A stretch of 64,000 bases of DNA. Origin: Roseiflexus sp034432635. Lineage in GTDB: Bacteria > Chloroflexota > Chloroflexia > Chloroflexales > Roseiflexaceae. The notes under the pieces are model-generated. The model was not told the origin of the DNA. It searched no databases and saw nothing but the letters and a program-made list of their open reading frames with translations. Below, piece by piece: positions 28,037 through 36,495 of this stretch (positions are counted from its first letter, which is position 1; every line of letters starts with the position of its first letter). The position numbers and the translations under genes are program-made. The stretch is from NCBI GenBank assembly GCA_034432635.1, contig DAOUBK010000088.1, positions 1-64,000 of the forward strand, read 5' to 3'.

Positions 28037-29131
28037 ATGATATCGTTTACTCCGTCGGAAGAGCAGCAGTTGATCATTGACACTGTGCGTCGCTATGCGG
28101 TTGATCGGATGCGTCCTGCCGCCTATGAGTCGGACGAGAAGCGCGCAATTCCGTCAGACATCATTACGCGAGGATGGGATCTGGGCTTGTTGCCGAGCGC
28201 CATCCCGGAGCAGTATGGCGGCTTTGGCGAGACGCATCAGGCGCTGACCGGCGTTCTGGCGGCAGAAGAGTTGGGGTATGGCGATCTGTCGATGGCGCTG
28301 TACCTGATGACCCCCAATCTGTTTGCCATCCCGATTCTGCACTTTGGCACCGAAGAGCAGAAGGAGCGCTGGTTGCCGCACACCGTGGAAGGCGGGTTTG
28401 CGCCGTATACGGCGGCGCTGATCGAACCGCGCTGGAGTTTCGACCCGCATGCGCTGCATACGGTCGCCGAGCGCGAAGGCAATATCTACGAGATCACGGG
28501 ACATAAGGCGCTCGTGCCGCTCGCCGCCGATGCGCAGGCGTTCCTGGTCTACGCCCGTGAGAACGATACGACCCAGGCGTTTATCATCGAGCGCGGCACG
28601 GAGGGGCTGGCGGTGCTGGAACGTGAGAGCTTCATGGGTATTCGCGCGCTGCCGACCTACGAACTGCGGCTGGACGATGTGCACGTACCGGCATCGTGCC
28701 GGCTGGGGGGTGAGCAGGGCATCGATATCGATGTGCTGATGAATTATTCGCGGGTTGCACTGGCAGCGCTGGCAGTCGGTGTGGCGCGCGGCGCTTTTGA
28801 GTATGCGCGTGATTACGCGAAGCAGCGTGAAGCGTTCGGAAAACCGATTGCGCAGAACCAGGCGATTGCGTTCATGCTGGCGGAAATGGCGATCGAAATC
28901 GAAGCAACACGCCTGATGACCTATGAAGCGGCATGGCATCTCGATAAGGGGCACAGTGCCACACAGTCGGCATCGCTTGCCAAAGCGTATGCCGATGAGA
29001 TGGCGCTGATGGTGACCGACCGCGCTGTGCAGATCCTGGGCGGTCATGGCTATATTCGTGAGCATCCGGTCGAGCGCTGGCTGCGGAACGGGCGCGGGTT
29101 CAGCACGTTCCTCGGTCTGGCAATGGTGTGA
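28037..29131 (+). CDS. Acyl-CoA dehydrogenase-family protein lacking the usual catalytic glutamate
   Basis: The 364-residue protein has the three ACAD segments: N-terminal helices, a middle beta domain and a C-terminal four-helix bundle (RVALAALAVGVARGAFEYARDYAKQREAFGKPI; VQILGGHGYIREHPVERWLR). In place of the IYEGT motif, whose Glu is the usual base, it ends NGRGFSTFLGLAMV, so the Glu position is Leu (CTC codon). Some ACADs use a Glu elsewhere and some heteromeric ACADs have one inactive subunit. It ends 11 bases before a second ACAD. Confidence 0.88.
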   Translation: MISFTPSEEQQLIIDTVRRYAVDRMRPAAYESDEKRAIPSDIITRGWDLGLLPSAIPEQYGGFGETHQALTGVLAAEELGYGDLSMALYLMTPNLFAIPILHFGTEEQKERWLPHTVEGGFAPYTAALIEPRWSFDPHALHTVAEREGNIYEITGHKALVPLAADAQAFLVYARENDTTQAFIIERGTEGLAVLERESFMGIRALPTYELRLDDVHVPASCRLGGEQGIDIDVLMNYSRVALAALAVGVARGAFEYARDYAKQREAFGKPIAQNQAIAFMLAEMAIEIEATRLMTYEAAWHLDKGHSATQSASLAKAYADEMALMVTDRAVQILGGHGYIREHPVERWLRNGRGFSTFLGLAMV

Positions 29132-29142
29132 GGAGAACCACA

Positions 29143-30399
29143 ATGATCGACTTTGAAATACCGGCCCCGATCAAGCGTCAGGTGCAGTTCATCACGATGC
29201 TCGGCGAGCAGGTGATGCGCCCGGTGGCACGCTATTACGATGAGCACGAAACGGAACGTCCGTGGGATTATATCAATCTGATCTGGCCCACCATCCGCGA
29301 TCGTGGCGGGCGCTCCTTCTCGGTTGAGGACGGCAAGGAGACGGTGGATAAGGAAGGGAAGCCACGTCCGCGCATCGGGTATCTGATGCTGGCGCACACG
29401 GTCGAGGCGCTCTCGTGGGGTGACGCCGGGTTGTACCTGTGTACGCCGGGCGGTGCGCTCGGCGGTGCGGCTGTCGATGCAACCGGCACGCCGGAGCAAA
29501 AGGAGCGTTTCCTGAAACGCTTCGGCGAGGGGGAGCCGAAGTGGGCAGCAATGGCGATGACCGAACCGCACTGTGGCTCGGATACGGCAGCAATCCGCAC
29601 GACGGCGCGTCTCTCCGATGATGGCAAAGAGTGGATCCTGAACGGCGAGAAAATCTTCGTTACCGGTGGCCTGATGGCTGCCAAAGAATCGCGCGGGTTC
29701 GTCGTGGTGTGGGCAACGGTTGATCCGTCTGCCGGACGCGCCGGGATGAAGCCGTTCGTGGTCGAAGCCGGTACGCCGGGGATGACGGTGACGAAACTGG
29801 AGCACAAGCACGGCATCCGCGTGTCGGATACAGCCGCGATCGTGTTCAACGACTGCCGCATTCCGTATGATAATATCCTTGGCAGCCCGGAAGTCGTGAA
29901 GGGCGATACGGAGCACAAGGGCTTCAAAGGTGCAATGAAGACGTTCGATGCTACCCGCCCGCTGGTGGCGGCATCGGCGCTGGGCATTGCACGTGCCGCA
30001 CTCGAGTTTACGGCCTCGTATCTGAAAGAGCGCGGCGTCAAGGTGCGCTACGGTATCGCTCCACACCTGCAAACCGCAGTCGAGCACGACCTGATCCATA
30101 TGGAGATGCAACATCGGGCAGCCTGGTTGCTGGTGCTCAAAGCGGTGACGAAGATGGATGCTGGTGAGGAGAATGCACTCGAAGCGTCGATGTCGAAGGT
30201 GAAAGCCGGTCAGGTGGCAACCTACGTCTCGCAGAAAGCGGTTGAACTGCTGGGTCCTGAAGGGTATTCGTGCAAACTGCTGGTCGAAAAGTGGATGCGC
30301 GACGCCCGGATCAACGATATTTACGAAGGCACCGGTCAGATCAATCGCCTGATTGTGGCGCGACGCCTGCTGGGGTACACCAGTCGTGAGTTGCGCTGA
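29143..30399 (+). CDS. Acyl-CoA dehydrogenase
   Basis: This FAD-dependent enzyme introduces the alpha-beta double bond into acyl-CoA. ATG 29143 follows AGGAGAACC; a GTG at 29128 would overlap the previous gene. The 418 residues include the flavin/substrate motifs MAMTEPHCGSDTAAIRTTA and GEKIFVTGG, the bundle segment VAASALGIARAALEFTASYL, and the active-site motif INDIYEGTGQINRLIVARRLL with the catalytic-type Glu. The N-terminal part has an insertion (about residues 45-75) between the first helices. It may pair with the upstream Glu-less paralogue. Confidence 0.92.
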   Translation: MIDFEIPAPIKRQVQFITMLGEQVMRPVARYYDEHETERPWDYINLIWPTIRDRGGRSFSVEDGKETVDKEGKPRPRIGYLMLAHTVEALSWGDAGLYLCTPGGALGGAAVDATGTPEQKERFLKRFGEGEPKWAAMAMTEPHCGSDTAAIRTTARLSDDGKEWILNGEKIFVTGGLMAAKESRGFVVVWATVDPSAGRAGMKPFVVEAGTPGMTVTKLEHKHGIRVSDTAAIVFNDCRIPYDNILGSPEVVKGDTEHKGFKGAMKTFDATRPLVAASALGIARAALEFTASYLKERGVKVRYGIAPHLQTAVEHDLIHMEMQHRAAWLLVLKAVTKMDAGEENALEASMSKVKAGQVATYVSQKAVELLGPEGYSCKLLVEKWMRDARINDIYEGTGQINRLIVARRLLGYTSRELR

Positions 30400-30423
30400 G
30401 GCAGCGGTTGTTCGGAAGAGGAA

Positions 30424-30448
30424 CAGGGGCGCCGACGCAGCGCCCCTG
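30424..30448 (+). terminator. Intercistronic hairpin after the second acyl-CoA dehydrogenase
   Basis: A 9-base stem (CAGGGGCGC / GCGCCCCTG) with a 7-base loop lies 25 bases after the stop and 30 bases before the next gene. No U-tract follows. It could attenuate or end transcription, or protect mRNA ends. Confidence 0.5.
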
Positions 30449-30477
30449 CTTCGCCGTTTGATACGAAGGAGTCATCG

Positions 30478-32901
30478 ATGACCCAGATCAAGAAAGTGGC
30501 CGTCATTGGCGCCGGTACGATGGGTGGCGGTATCGCTGCCCACTGCATCAACGCCGGGTTGCAGGTCGTGCTGCTCGATACTGTTCCGTCCAGCCTGACC
30601 CCCGAAGAGGAAAAACGTGGTCTGACGCTCGAGTCGAAGGAGGTGCGCAACCGCTTCGTCCGGGCAGGTCTGGAGCGGATCAAGAATGCCCGCCCGGCGG
30701 CGCTCTTCGATCCCCAATCGATCTCCCGGATTGTAACCGGTAATGTGGAGGACGACCTAGCTCTGATCGCGGATGCCGACTGGATCGTCGAGGCGATCAT
30801 CGAGCAACTCGAAGCCAAACGTGCGTTGATGGCGAAGATCGAGCAGGTGCGCAAGCCGGGCAGCATCGTTTCGTCCAATACGTCCGGCATCCCGATTGCT
30901 GCCATCGCCGCAGGTCGATCCGACGATTTCCGCAGGCATTTCCTGGGAACGCACTTCTTCAACCCGCCGCGCTATCTCTACCTCCTCGAAGTCATTCCAA
31001 CGCCCGACACCGATCCACAGGTTGTGGCAGCCATCAGTCGCTTCGCCGATGTGACGCTTGGCAAAGGTGTGGTGGTTTGCAAGGATCGTCCCAACTTTAT
31101 CGGTAACCGCATCTTCAGCTACGATATTGCCACCACAGTAGGGTATGCGCTGCGCAATGGCTACAGCGTCGAAGAAGTCGATGCCCTGACGGGCGAATTG
31201 ATCGGCAGACCGAAAACCGCAACGTTCCGCCTCCTCGATCTCGTCGGCATCGATGTGATGCTGCACGTGCAACGCAACCTGTATGCGGCGCTGCCGGACG
31301 ACGAGGAGCGTGAAGCGTTGAAGATCGCGCCCGAAATCGAGGCGATCGCAGCCAGAGGATGGCTTGGAAACAAGAGCGGTATCGGTTTCTACAAGGAAAC
31401 GAAAGGTGCATCGGGGCGCGAGTTCTGGCCCCTCAACCTGCAAACGATGGAACACGAGCCGCCCAGGAAGCCGCGCTTCGATCTGGTCGGCAAGGCACGC
31501 AAAATTGAGGACCTTCACGAGCGGTTGCGCTTCCTGATCGATAATGCTGATACCGACCGCGCCGGCATCTTCATCCGCGAAACCATGCTGCGCACGCTGG
31601 CGTACACGGCGCGACGCATCCCGGAGATTTCCGAGAGTATTGTCGATATCGACCGCGCCATGCGCTGGGGGTTCAGCCATCAGCTCGGTCCGTTCGAGGT
31701 GTGGGATACCCTAGGGGTGCGAAAGACGGTCGAGTGTATGCGCGAACGTGACATCGCCATTGCGCTGTGGGTCGAAGAGATGCTGGCAAAGGGCGGTGAG
31801 AGTTTCTACCGCCGCGAAAATGGCCGGATCGTCAGTGTGTGGAACCCGATCGAGGCGCAGTATGTCGCATACACGCCGCCGGAAGGGGTGTTGTCACTCG
31901 ATGATCTGCGTGCACAGGGGAAAGAAGTCTCGCGTAACCACAGCGCATCGCTCATCGACCTGGGAGATGGCGTGCTCTGCTTCGAGTTCCACGCCAAGGT
32001 GAATGCCATCGATCCGCTGATCACCGAAATGGGGTGGAAAGCGCTCGAGTTGCTCCAGGACGATCGCTGGGTCGGCATGGTGATCGGCAATCAGTCGTCC
32101 GACTTTTGCGCTGGTGTGAATCTAGGGATCGTGCTGATGGGGGTAATGGGCGGCAAACCTGAAGACTCGGCGAAGTTCGCGAAAGGAACGCAGGACCTCT
32201 TCTTCCGTTTCCGCACCTGTCCAAAGCCGATCGTGGCTGCGCCGTATGGTCGTGTACTCGGCGGCGGCGTCGAGGTCTGCCTGGCGGCAGCGCGCCGGGT
32301 GGCAGCTGCTGAGACGTATATGGGTCTGGTGGAACTGGGAGTGGGCCTGATCCCCGCCTGGGGCGGGTGCAAGGAGTTTGTCCGCCGGCATGTGTCGCCG
32401 CATGTCAAAACGCCTGGCGTCGATCCGCTCCCCTATCTGCAACAGGCGTTCGAGACGATTGCGATGGCGAATGTCAGCGAGTTGGGCGCCGTTCAGGCAA
32501 AGCAACTCGGCTACCTGATGGACGATGATCGGATCGTGATGAACCGCGAGCGGTTGATCGCCGAAGCGAAGAAGGAAGTGCTGCTGATGGTCGCTGAAGG
32601 GTATACGCCGGTTCCGCCGGAGGGTGAGCCGGTGTATGCTATCGGGCGGCGTGGGATTGCCGCCGTGAATGCCATGATCTATGGCATGCGCCAGGGCGGC
32701 TACATCAGCGATTACGATATGAAACTGGCGCGCGCGCTGGCGTATGTGATGTGCGGCGGTGACCTGACCCAACCACAGTGGGTTACTGAGCAGTATTTCC
32801 TCGATCTGGAGTTCGAGCAGGCAAGTCAGTTGATCCAGCAATCGAAGACCCAGGAGCGGATCATGGCGATCCTGCAAACCGGCAAGCCGTTGCGGAATTG
32901 A
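30478..32901 (+). CDS. fadN: 3-hydroxyacyl-CoA dehydrogenase/enoyl-CoA hydratase fusion (FadN type)
   Basis: This protein performs the hydration and second oxidation steps of beta-oxidation. The order is dehydrogenase first (Rossmann motif VAVIGAGTMGGGIAAH; CKDRPNFIGNRIFSYD; residues 1 to about 400) and hydratase last (FCAGVNLG oxyanion region; GGGVEVCLA and GLVELGVGLIPAWGG carrying the two glutamates; residues about 490-720). That order and the 807 residues match the Bacillus FadN arrangement, not E. coli FadB, where the hydratase comes first. ATG 30478 follows GAAGGAG. It is adjacent to the thiolase, as in fadNAE-type operons. Confidence 0.93.
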   Translation: MTQIKKVAVIGAGTMGGGIAAHCINAGLQVVLLDTVPSSLTPEEEKRGLTLESKEVRNRFVRAGLERIKNARPAALFDPQSISRIVTGNVEDDLALIADADWIVEAIIEQLEAKRALMAKIEQVRKPGSIVSSNTSGIPIAAIAAGRSDDFRRHFLGTHFFNPPRYLYLLEVIPTPDTDPQVVAAISRFADVTLGKGVVVCKDRPNFIGNRIFSYDIATTVGYALRNGYSVEEVDALTGELIGRPKTATFRLLDLVGIDVMLHVQRNLYAALPDDEEREALKIAPEIEAIAARGWLGNKSGIGFYKETKGASGREFWPLNLQTMEHEPPRKPRFDLVGKARKIEDLHERLRFLIDNADTDRAGIFIRETMLRTLAYTARRIPEISESIVDIDRAMRWGFSHQLGPFEVWDTLGVRKTVECMRERDIAIALWVEEMLAKGGESFYRRENGRIVSVWNPIEAQYVAYTPPEGVLSLDDLRAQGKEVSRNHSASLIDLGDGVLCFEFHAKVNAIDPLITEMGWKALELLQDDRWVGMVIGNQSSDFCAGVNLGIVLMGVMGGKPEDSAKFAKGTQDLFFRFRTCPKPIVAAPYGRVLGGGVEVCLAAARRVAAAETYMGLVELGVGLIPAWGGCKEFVRRHVSPHVKTPGVDPLPYLQQAFETIAMANVSELGAVQAKQLGYLMDDDRIVMNRERLIAEAKKEVLLMVAEGYTPVPPEGEPVYAIGRRGIAAVNAMIYGMRQGGYISDYDMKLARALAYVMCGGDLTQPQWVTEQYFLDLEFEQASQLIQQSKTQERIMAILQTGKPLRN

Positions 32902-32911
32902 TAACTGTGAC

Positions 32912-32955
32912 GCGGCATACCGGCGTGGCGCGGTTCTGGCGACGCAGTATGCCGC
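32912..32955 (+). other. Intercistronic hairpin between fadN and the thiolase
   Basis: GCGGCATAC (32912-32920) pairs with GTATGCCGC (32947-32955) across a 26-base GC-rich loop, within the 85-base gap. It may be an attenuator or mRNA-processing element; no U-tract is present. Confidence 0.42.
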
Positions 32956-32986
32956 ACCGAATCACGATAGAGTGGAGGCGAAGAGC

Positions 32987-34162
32987 ATGCGAGAAGCAGT
33001 GATTGTCAGCGCAGTTCGCACAGCCGTCGGCAAAGCGCCGCGCGGTTCACTGCGCAGCGTTCATCCGACCGATCTCGCGGCAACCGTGATCCGGTCGGCG
33101 GTCGAGCGCGTTCCCGGTCTCGATCCGAAAGCGATCGATGATGTTATTTTGGGATGTGCCATGCCCGAGGCGGAACAGGGTCTGAATATGGCGCGCGTGG
33201 CACTCCTGCGCGCGGGTCTGCCCACGGATGTGCCGGGTCAGACGGTCAACCGGTTTTGTGCCTCGGGTTTGCAGACTATTGCCCTTGCCGCGCAACAGGT
33301 GATGAGCGGTATGGGCGAGGTGGTGGTTGCCGGAGGTGCTGAGAGTATGAGCGCCGTACCAATGGGAGGGCACCACTTTGCGCCCAACCCGGCAATGGCG
33401 GAGATGAGTCCCGATGTGTACCTGGGGATGGGTTTGACTGCCGAGAATGTCGCAAGGCGGTACGAAGTCAGTCGTGAGGATCAGGATGCGTTTGCGCTCC
33501 GGTCGCATCAGCGCGCAATTGCTGCCATCGACGCCGGTCTGTTCAAGGACGAGATTGTGCCGATCGAAGTGGAGCACGTCTGGTTCGAAAATGGCAGGGT
33601 GCAGCGTTCGACAATGATCTTCGATACTGACGAAGGTCCACGGCGTGACACCTCGGCTGAAGCGCTGGCGAAACTCAAGCCGGTTTTTGCAGTCAATGGC
33701 ACGGTTACAGCAGGCAACTCTTCGCAGACCAGCGACGGGGCGGCGGCGGTGGTGGTCATGAGCCGCGAGAAGGCTGAGGCGCTGGGGGTGAAGCCGCTGG
33801 CGCGCTTCGTTTCCTTCGCGGTTGCGGGTGTGCCGCCAGACATTATGGGGATCGGTCCGGTTGCTGCAGTCCCGAAGGCGCTCAGGCAGGCGGGGTTGAC
33901 CATCGACCAGATCGACTTGATCGAACTGAACGAGGCGTTTGCAGCGCAGGCGCTGGCTGTCATTCGCGCGCTCGAATTCGACGAAGAGAAGGTCAATGTG
34001 AACGGTGGCGCTATTGCGCTCGGACATCCGCTGGGATGCACTGGCGCCAAGTTGACCGTGCAGATCCTGCACGAACTCCGGCGTCGCGGCGGGCGCTATG
34101 GTCTGATTACAATGTGTATCGGCGGCGGTATGGGAGCAGCTGGTATCGTCGAGATGCTGTAA
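32987..34162 (+). CDS. fadA: Acetyl-CoA acyltransferase (3-ketoacyl-CoA thiolase)
   Basis: This enzyme cleaves 3-ketoacyl-CoA to acetyl-CoA and a shortened acyl-CoA. Residues: nucleophilic Cys in NRFCASGLQT, His in GGAIALGHPLGCTGAK, and the C-terminal acid/base Cys in MCIGGGMGAAGI. ATG 32987 (MREAVIVSAVRT) follows GGAGGCG; an in-frame GTG 15 bases earlier would overlap that site. The 391-residue length is typical. A strong hairpin follows the stop, so it is the last gene of the beta-oxidation cluster. Confidence 0.95.
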   Translation: MREAVIVSAVRTAVGKAPRGSLRSVHPTDLAATVIRSAVERVPGLDPKAIDDVILGCAMPEAEQGLNMARVALLRAGLPTDVPGQTVNRFCASGLQTIALAAQQVMSGMGEVVVAGGAESMSAVPMGGHHFAPNPAMAEMSPDVYLGMGLTAENVARRYEVSREDQDAFALRSHQRAIAAIDAGLFKDEIVPIEVEHVWFENGRVQRSTMIFDTDEGPRRDTSAEALAKLKPVFAVNGTVTAGNSSQTSDGAAAVVVMSREKAEALGVKPLARFVSFAVAGVPPDIMGIGPVAAVPKALRQAGLTIDQIDLIELNEAFAAQALAVIRALEFDEEKVNVNGGAIALGHPLGCTGAKLTVQILHELRRRGGRYGLITMCIGGGMGAAGIVEML

Positions 34163-34169
34163 TGCACAT

Positions 34170-34199
34170 GCAGGCGTCTCTGCTGGCGGAGACGCCTGC
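34170..34199 (+). terminator. Terminator-like hairpin after the thiolase gene
   Basis: An 11-base perfect stem (GCAGGCGTCTC / GAGACGCCTGC) with an 8-base loop, 7 bases after the stop. No U-tract. Confidence 0.7.
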
Positions 34200-34262
34200 T
34201 CTCGAAGCGATGGGTTCCACCCTTGAATTGTAGTGATCAGGTAAACTTTTGCCGTTTCCCTC

Positions 34263-34291
34263 TTGATTTCCTCATCAATGGCTGCTATACT
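34263..34291 (+). promoter_or_regulatory. Predicted promoter of the HerA-like ATPase gene
   Basis: TTGATT (34263-34268), a 17-base spacer and TATACT (34286-34291). Initiation near 34298 leaves a short leader of about 29 bases to ATG 34327 and makes an in-frame GTG at 34300 an unlikely start. Confidence 0.6.
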
Positions 34292-34326
34292 GCGAATAGG
34301 TGTTTAGCATTTCTGTTCGGAGTAGC

Positions 34327-36108
34327 ATGCGTCCGTTGCGTGAACGTCAGGAAGCGTCGAGTCTGCGTGCGACTGCGGCGCCTCTGGTAGCGGCGCCGAT
34401 CGCTGTGATCGGCAGTCCGAACTCTACAACCCACTTTACGGTTGATATTCTCGAAACCGCGCGCGACCGGGCGCTCGATCACGCCTGGGTGGTGTTCGAG
34501 GTGACCGAGCGCTTCAATGGCAAGATATACCGCAAACGCGCGCTCTGTCAGTTGGGGGGAATCATCACCCGCAACCGCTGGCACGAAGACCCGGTTATCC
34601 GCGCAGTGATCAAACATCAGGGCGCTCTACCTGCTCTCTCCGGCGAGAGTGACCTGACAGCGGCGCAACTCTCGGCATTGGGTGTTTTTCTGCTCGACGA
34701 TCAGGGGCGGGTGGTGCGTCGTACCACCCTTTCGACCCCGCCGCCATCGGGGACGCCGGTCTATCCGGCAGACGCCGCTACCCTGCAGGATCTGGTGCAT
34801 ACCGAGCCAGGGATTTTCTATGCCGGGCAATCACCGGGCGATGGGTTGCCGGTGCCGCTGACGTTGCGTCACTTCGGTCCGACCGAGCAGGGCGGGTTTG
34901 GTGAAGCGGTGATGCTCGGCATCTTCGGGCAGACGCGCAGCGGCAAATCGATCCTGGCAGCGCAGTTGCTTGCCGGGTTTGCCACCAACCCTCAAATGGG
35001 CATTCTGGTGATCGATCCACAGGGTGAGTTCGGGCGTGACCGTTTCGCCGCCGGCGATCACCGCGTCGATTTCAGCATCCGGCGTTTGCTCGCCGGGTTG
35101 CGCCACCGCCGCGAGGTGATCGCACTGACGACCGATGATGTGGCGATGGAGGGCGCAGAGGCATTTACCGAACTGTTGCACCGCGCCGGGTTTTTCGACA
35201 GTCTGGGGTTCAAAGGTGCACACAAGGAACGCGAAGCGACCGAGCGGCTGTCCGGTTTGTTGAGCGATCTGACCGACGCTGGAGGTCGTCGCCGTCCAAT
35301 CCGTGATCTGACGACAGCGGATCTGTCGTTGCTGGTGAAGGACCTGGCGCGTTTCGCAGATGTGATCTATGCCACCCGTCCCGGAACGATGCCGGGGGAG
35401 GGACAGCGAGCCGCCGATGTACTGGCGCGCTACAGTCTCGACGAGGCGCGCCTGCGTCGGTTGTGGGACGATGCGCTCCAGCGCTTCCGCGTCGAGCCGG
35501 GGAAACGTCAACCGCTGTCGCAGGTCATCCAGCAGGTGCTGACCGATCGCGCTATTGTGATCCTGTCATTCGCCCAGGAGAATGTCGCCGATACGCCATA
35601 CTTCCTGCTCAACGAAATCCTGACCCGTCTGCGCCAGGTGATCCACCGCTCCTTCCAGGATGGGCGTACCTCGAATGCGCTGGTGCTGCTCGACGAGGCA
35701 CACCTGTTTGCCGGTGAACATGCTGACGATACCGGTGATGGCGCGCGCACCCGTTCGCTGCTGGCGCAGAGTATCCGAATGACCGGCAAGTATGGCGTCG
35801 GCTGGATGTTCATTACCCAGACGCTGCACGATTTCGACAAGACCATCCTGCGGCAGTTGCAGGTGAAGATTTTTGGGCAGGGGTTCAAACTCGGCGCCGA
35901 TCGCGAATATGTCGAGACCGAGCTGGGCAAGGAAGGGTTTGCACGCTACTGTTCTCTCCCCGACCCAAAGCGCACCGGGCGCTATACATTTATGGTGACC
36001 GGACCGATCGTGGCGCTCGGCAGCTTCGGCACACCGCTTGTGTTGCAGGGGTTCCGCAGCGTTGATGACCTCATGCGCGCTAATCCGCATTGTTTCGTCA
36101 ACAGTTAG
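34327..36108 (+). CDS. HerA-type ATPase (DUF87-like)
   Basis: The 593-residue protein has an N-terminal beta-barrel-like region (HAS-barrel type, about 1-100) and a RecA-fold FtsK/HerA ATPase. Walker A is GIFGQTRSGKSILAAQLL with VIDPQGEFGRD following; Walker B is ALVLLDEAHLFAG; a sensor-type SIRMTGKYGVGWMFITQ comes later. HerA enzymes translocate on DNA and often pair with the NurA nuclease, but no nuclease gene is adjacent, so this is a solitary member. ATG 34327 (MRPLRER) has CGGAG just upstream. The gene is monocistronic between a terminator and an intergenic region. Confidence 0.82.
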   Translation: MRPLRERQEASSLRATAAPLVAAPIAVIGSPNSTTHFTVDILETARDRALDHAWVVFEVTERFNGKIYRKRALCQLGGIITRNRWHEDPVIRAVIKHQGALPALSGESDLTAAQLSALGVFLLDDQGRVVRRTTLSTPPPSGTPVYPADAATLQDLVHTEPGIFYAGQSPGDGLPVPLTLRHFGPTEQGGFGEAVMLGIFGQTRSGKSILAAQLLAGFATNPQMGILVIDPQGEFGRDRFAAGDHRVDFSIRRLLAGLRHRREVIALTTDDVAMEGAEAFTELLHRAGFFDSLGFKGAHKEREATERLSGLLSDLTDAGGRRRPIRDLTTADLSLLVKDLARFADVIYATRPGTMPGEGQRAADVLARYSLDEARLRRLWDDALQRFRVEPGKRQPLSQVIQQVLTDRAIVILSFAQENVADTPYFLLNEILTRLRQVIHRSFQDGRTSNALVLLDEAHLFAGEHADDTGDGARTRSLLAQSIRMTGKYGVGWMFITQTLHDFDKTILRQLQVKIFGQGFKLGADREYVETELGKEGFARYCSLPDPKRTGRYTFMVTGPIVALGSFGTPLVLQGFRSVDDLMRANPHCFVNS

Positions 36109-36495
36109 ATCGAACGGCGCAACGCCTGTGTGGGCACAGACGACTCCTGTCGCTCGACGGCACGACTGGAGCAGCAGTCGAGGGACGCCGGACACGTGAG
36201 CGCCCCGGCGGAGCGGAGCGGGTGCAACTGAGCCTTCTGATCGACCCGGAGGCCCGGTCGAGCCGTATGTGTGCAAAGCAGTGCCGTCGCCTACCCCGCC
36301 CGTCGCCTCCCTTGCCCGACAGGGTGGTTCGGTCGAGCTCCTACCTGCATAACAGCCTCTGGTATCGTTGATCTGCACCCGCACAGGTGGGATGATTTCC
36401 GGCGCCCGACACCACCGCTGCATTCCTGCGCCCTCCTCCTCTGCAACAATGGTATACTATACGGAAAACAATGGGAGCTGGCAATTCTATCAGGT
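36109..36495. other. GC-rich intergenic region without a recognised gene
   Basis: These 387 bases show GC-rich inverted repeats (for instance CGACC / GGTCG near 36242-36260) but no RNA family I recognise. Near the end GTATACTATAC (about 36452-36462) is a palindrome that could contain the -10 element of the GH1 gene. Confidence 0.4.

Noticed and set aside
36271..36495. Extending the GH1 protein 75 codons upstream
   Set aside because: The extension has no GH1 similarity, is Cys/Pro/Arg-rich, and passes through the likely promoter.
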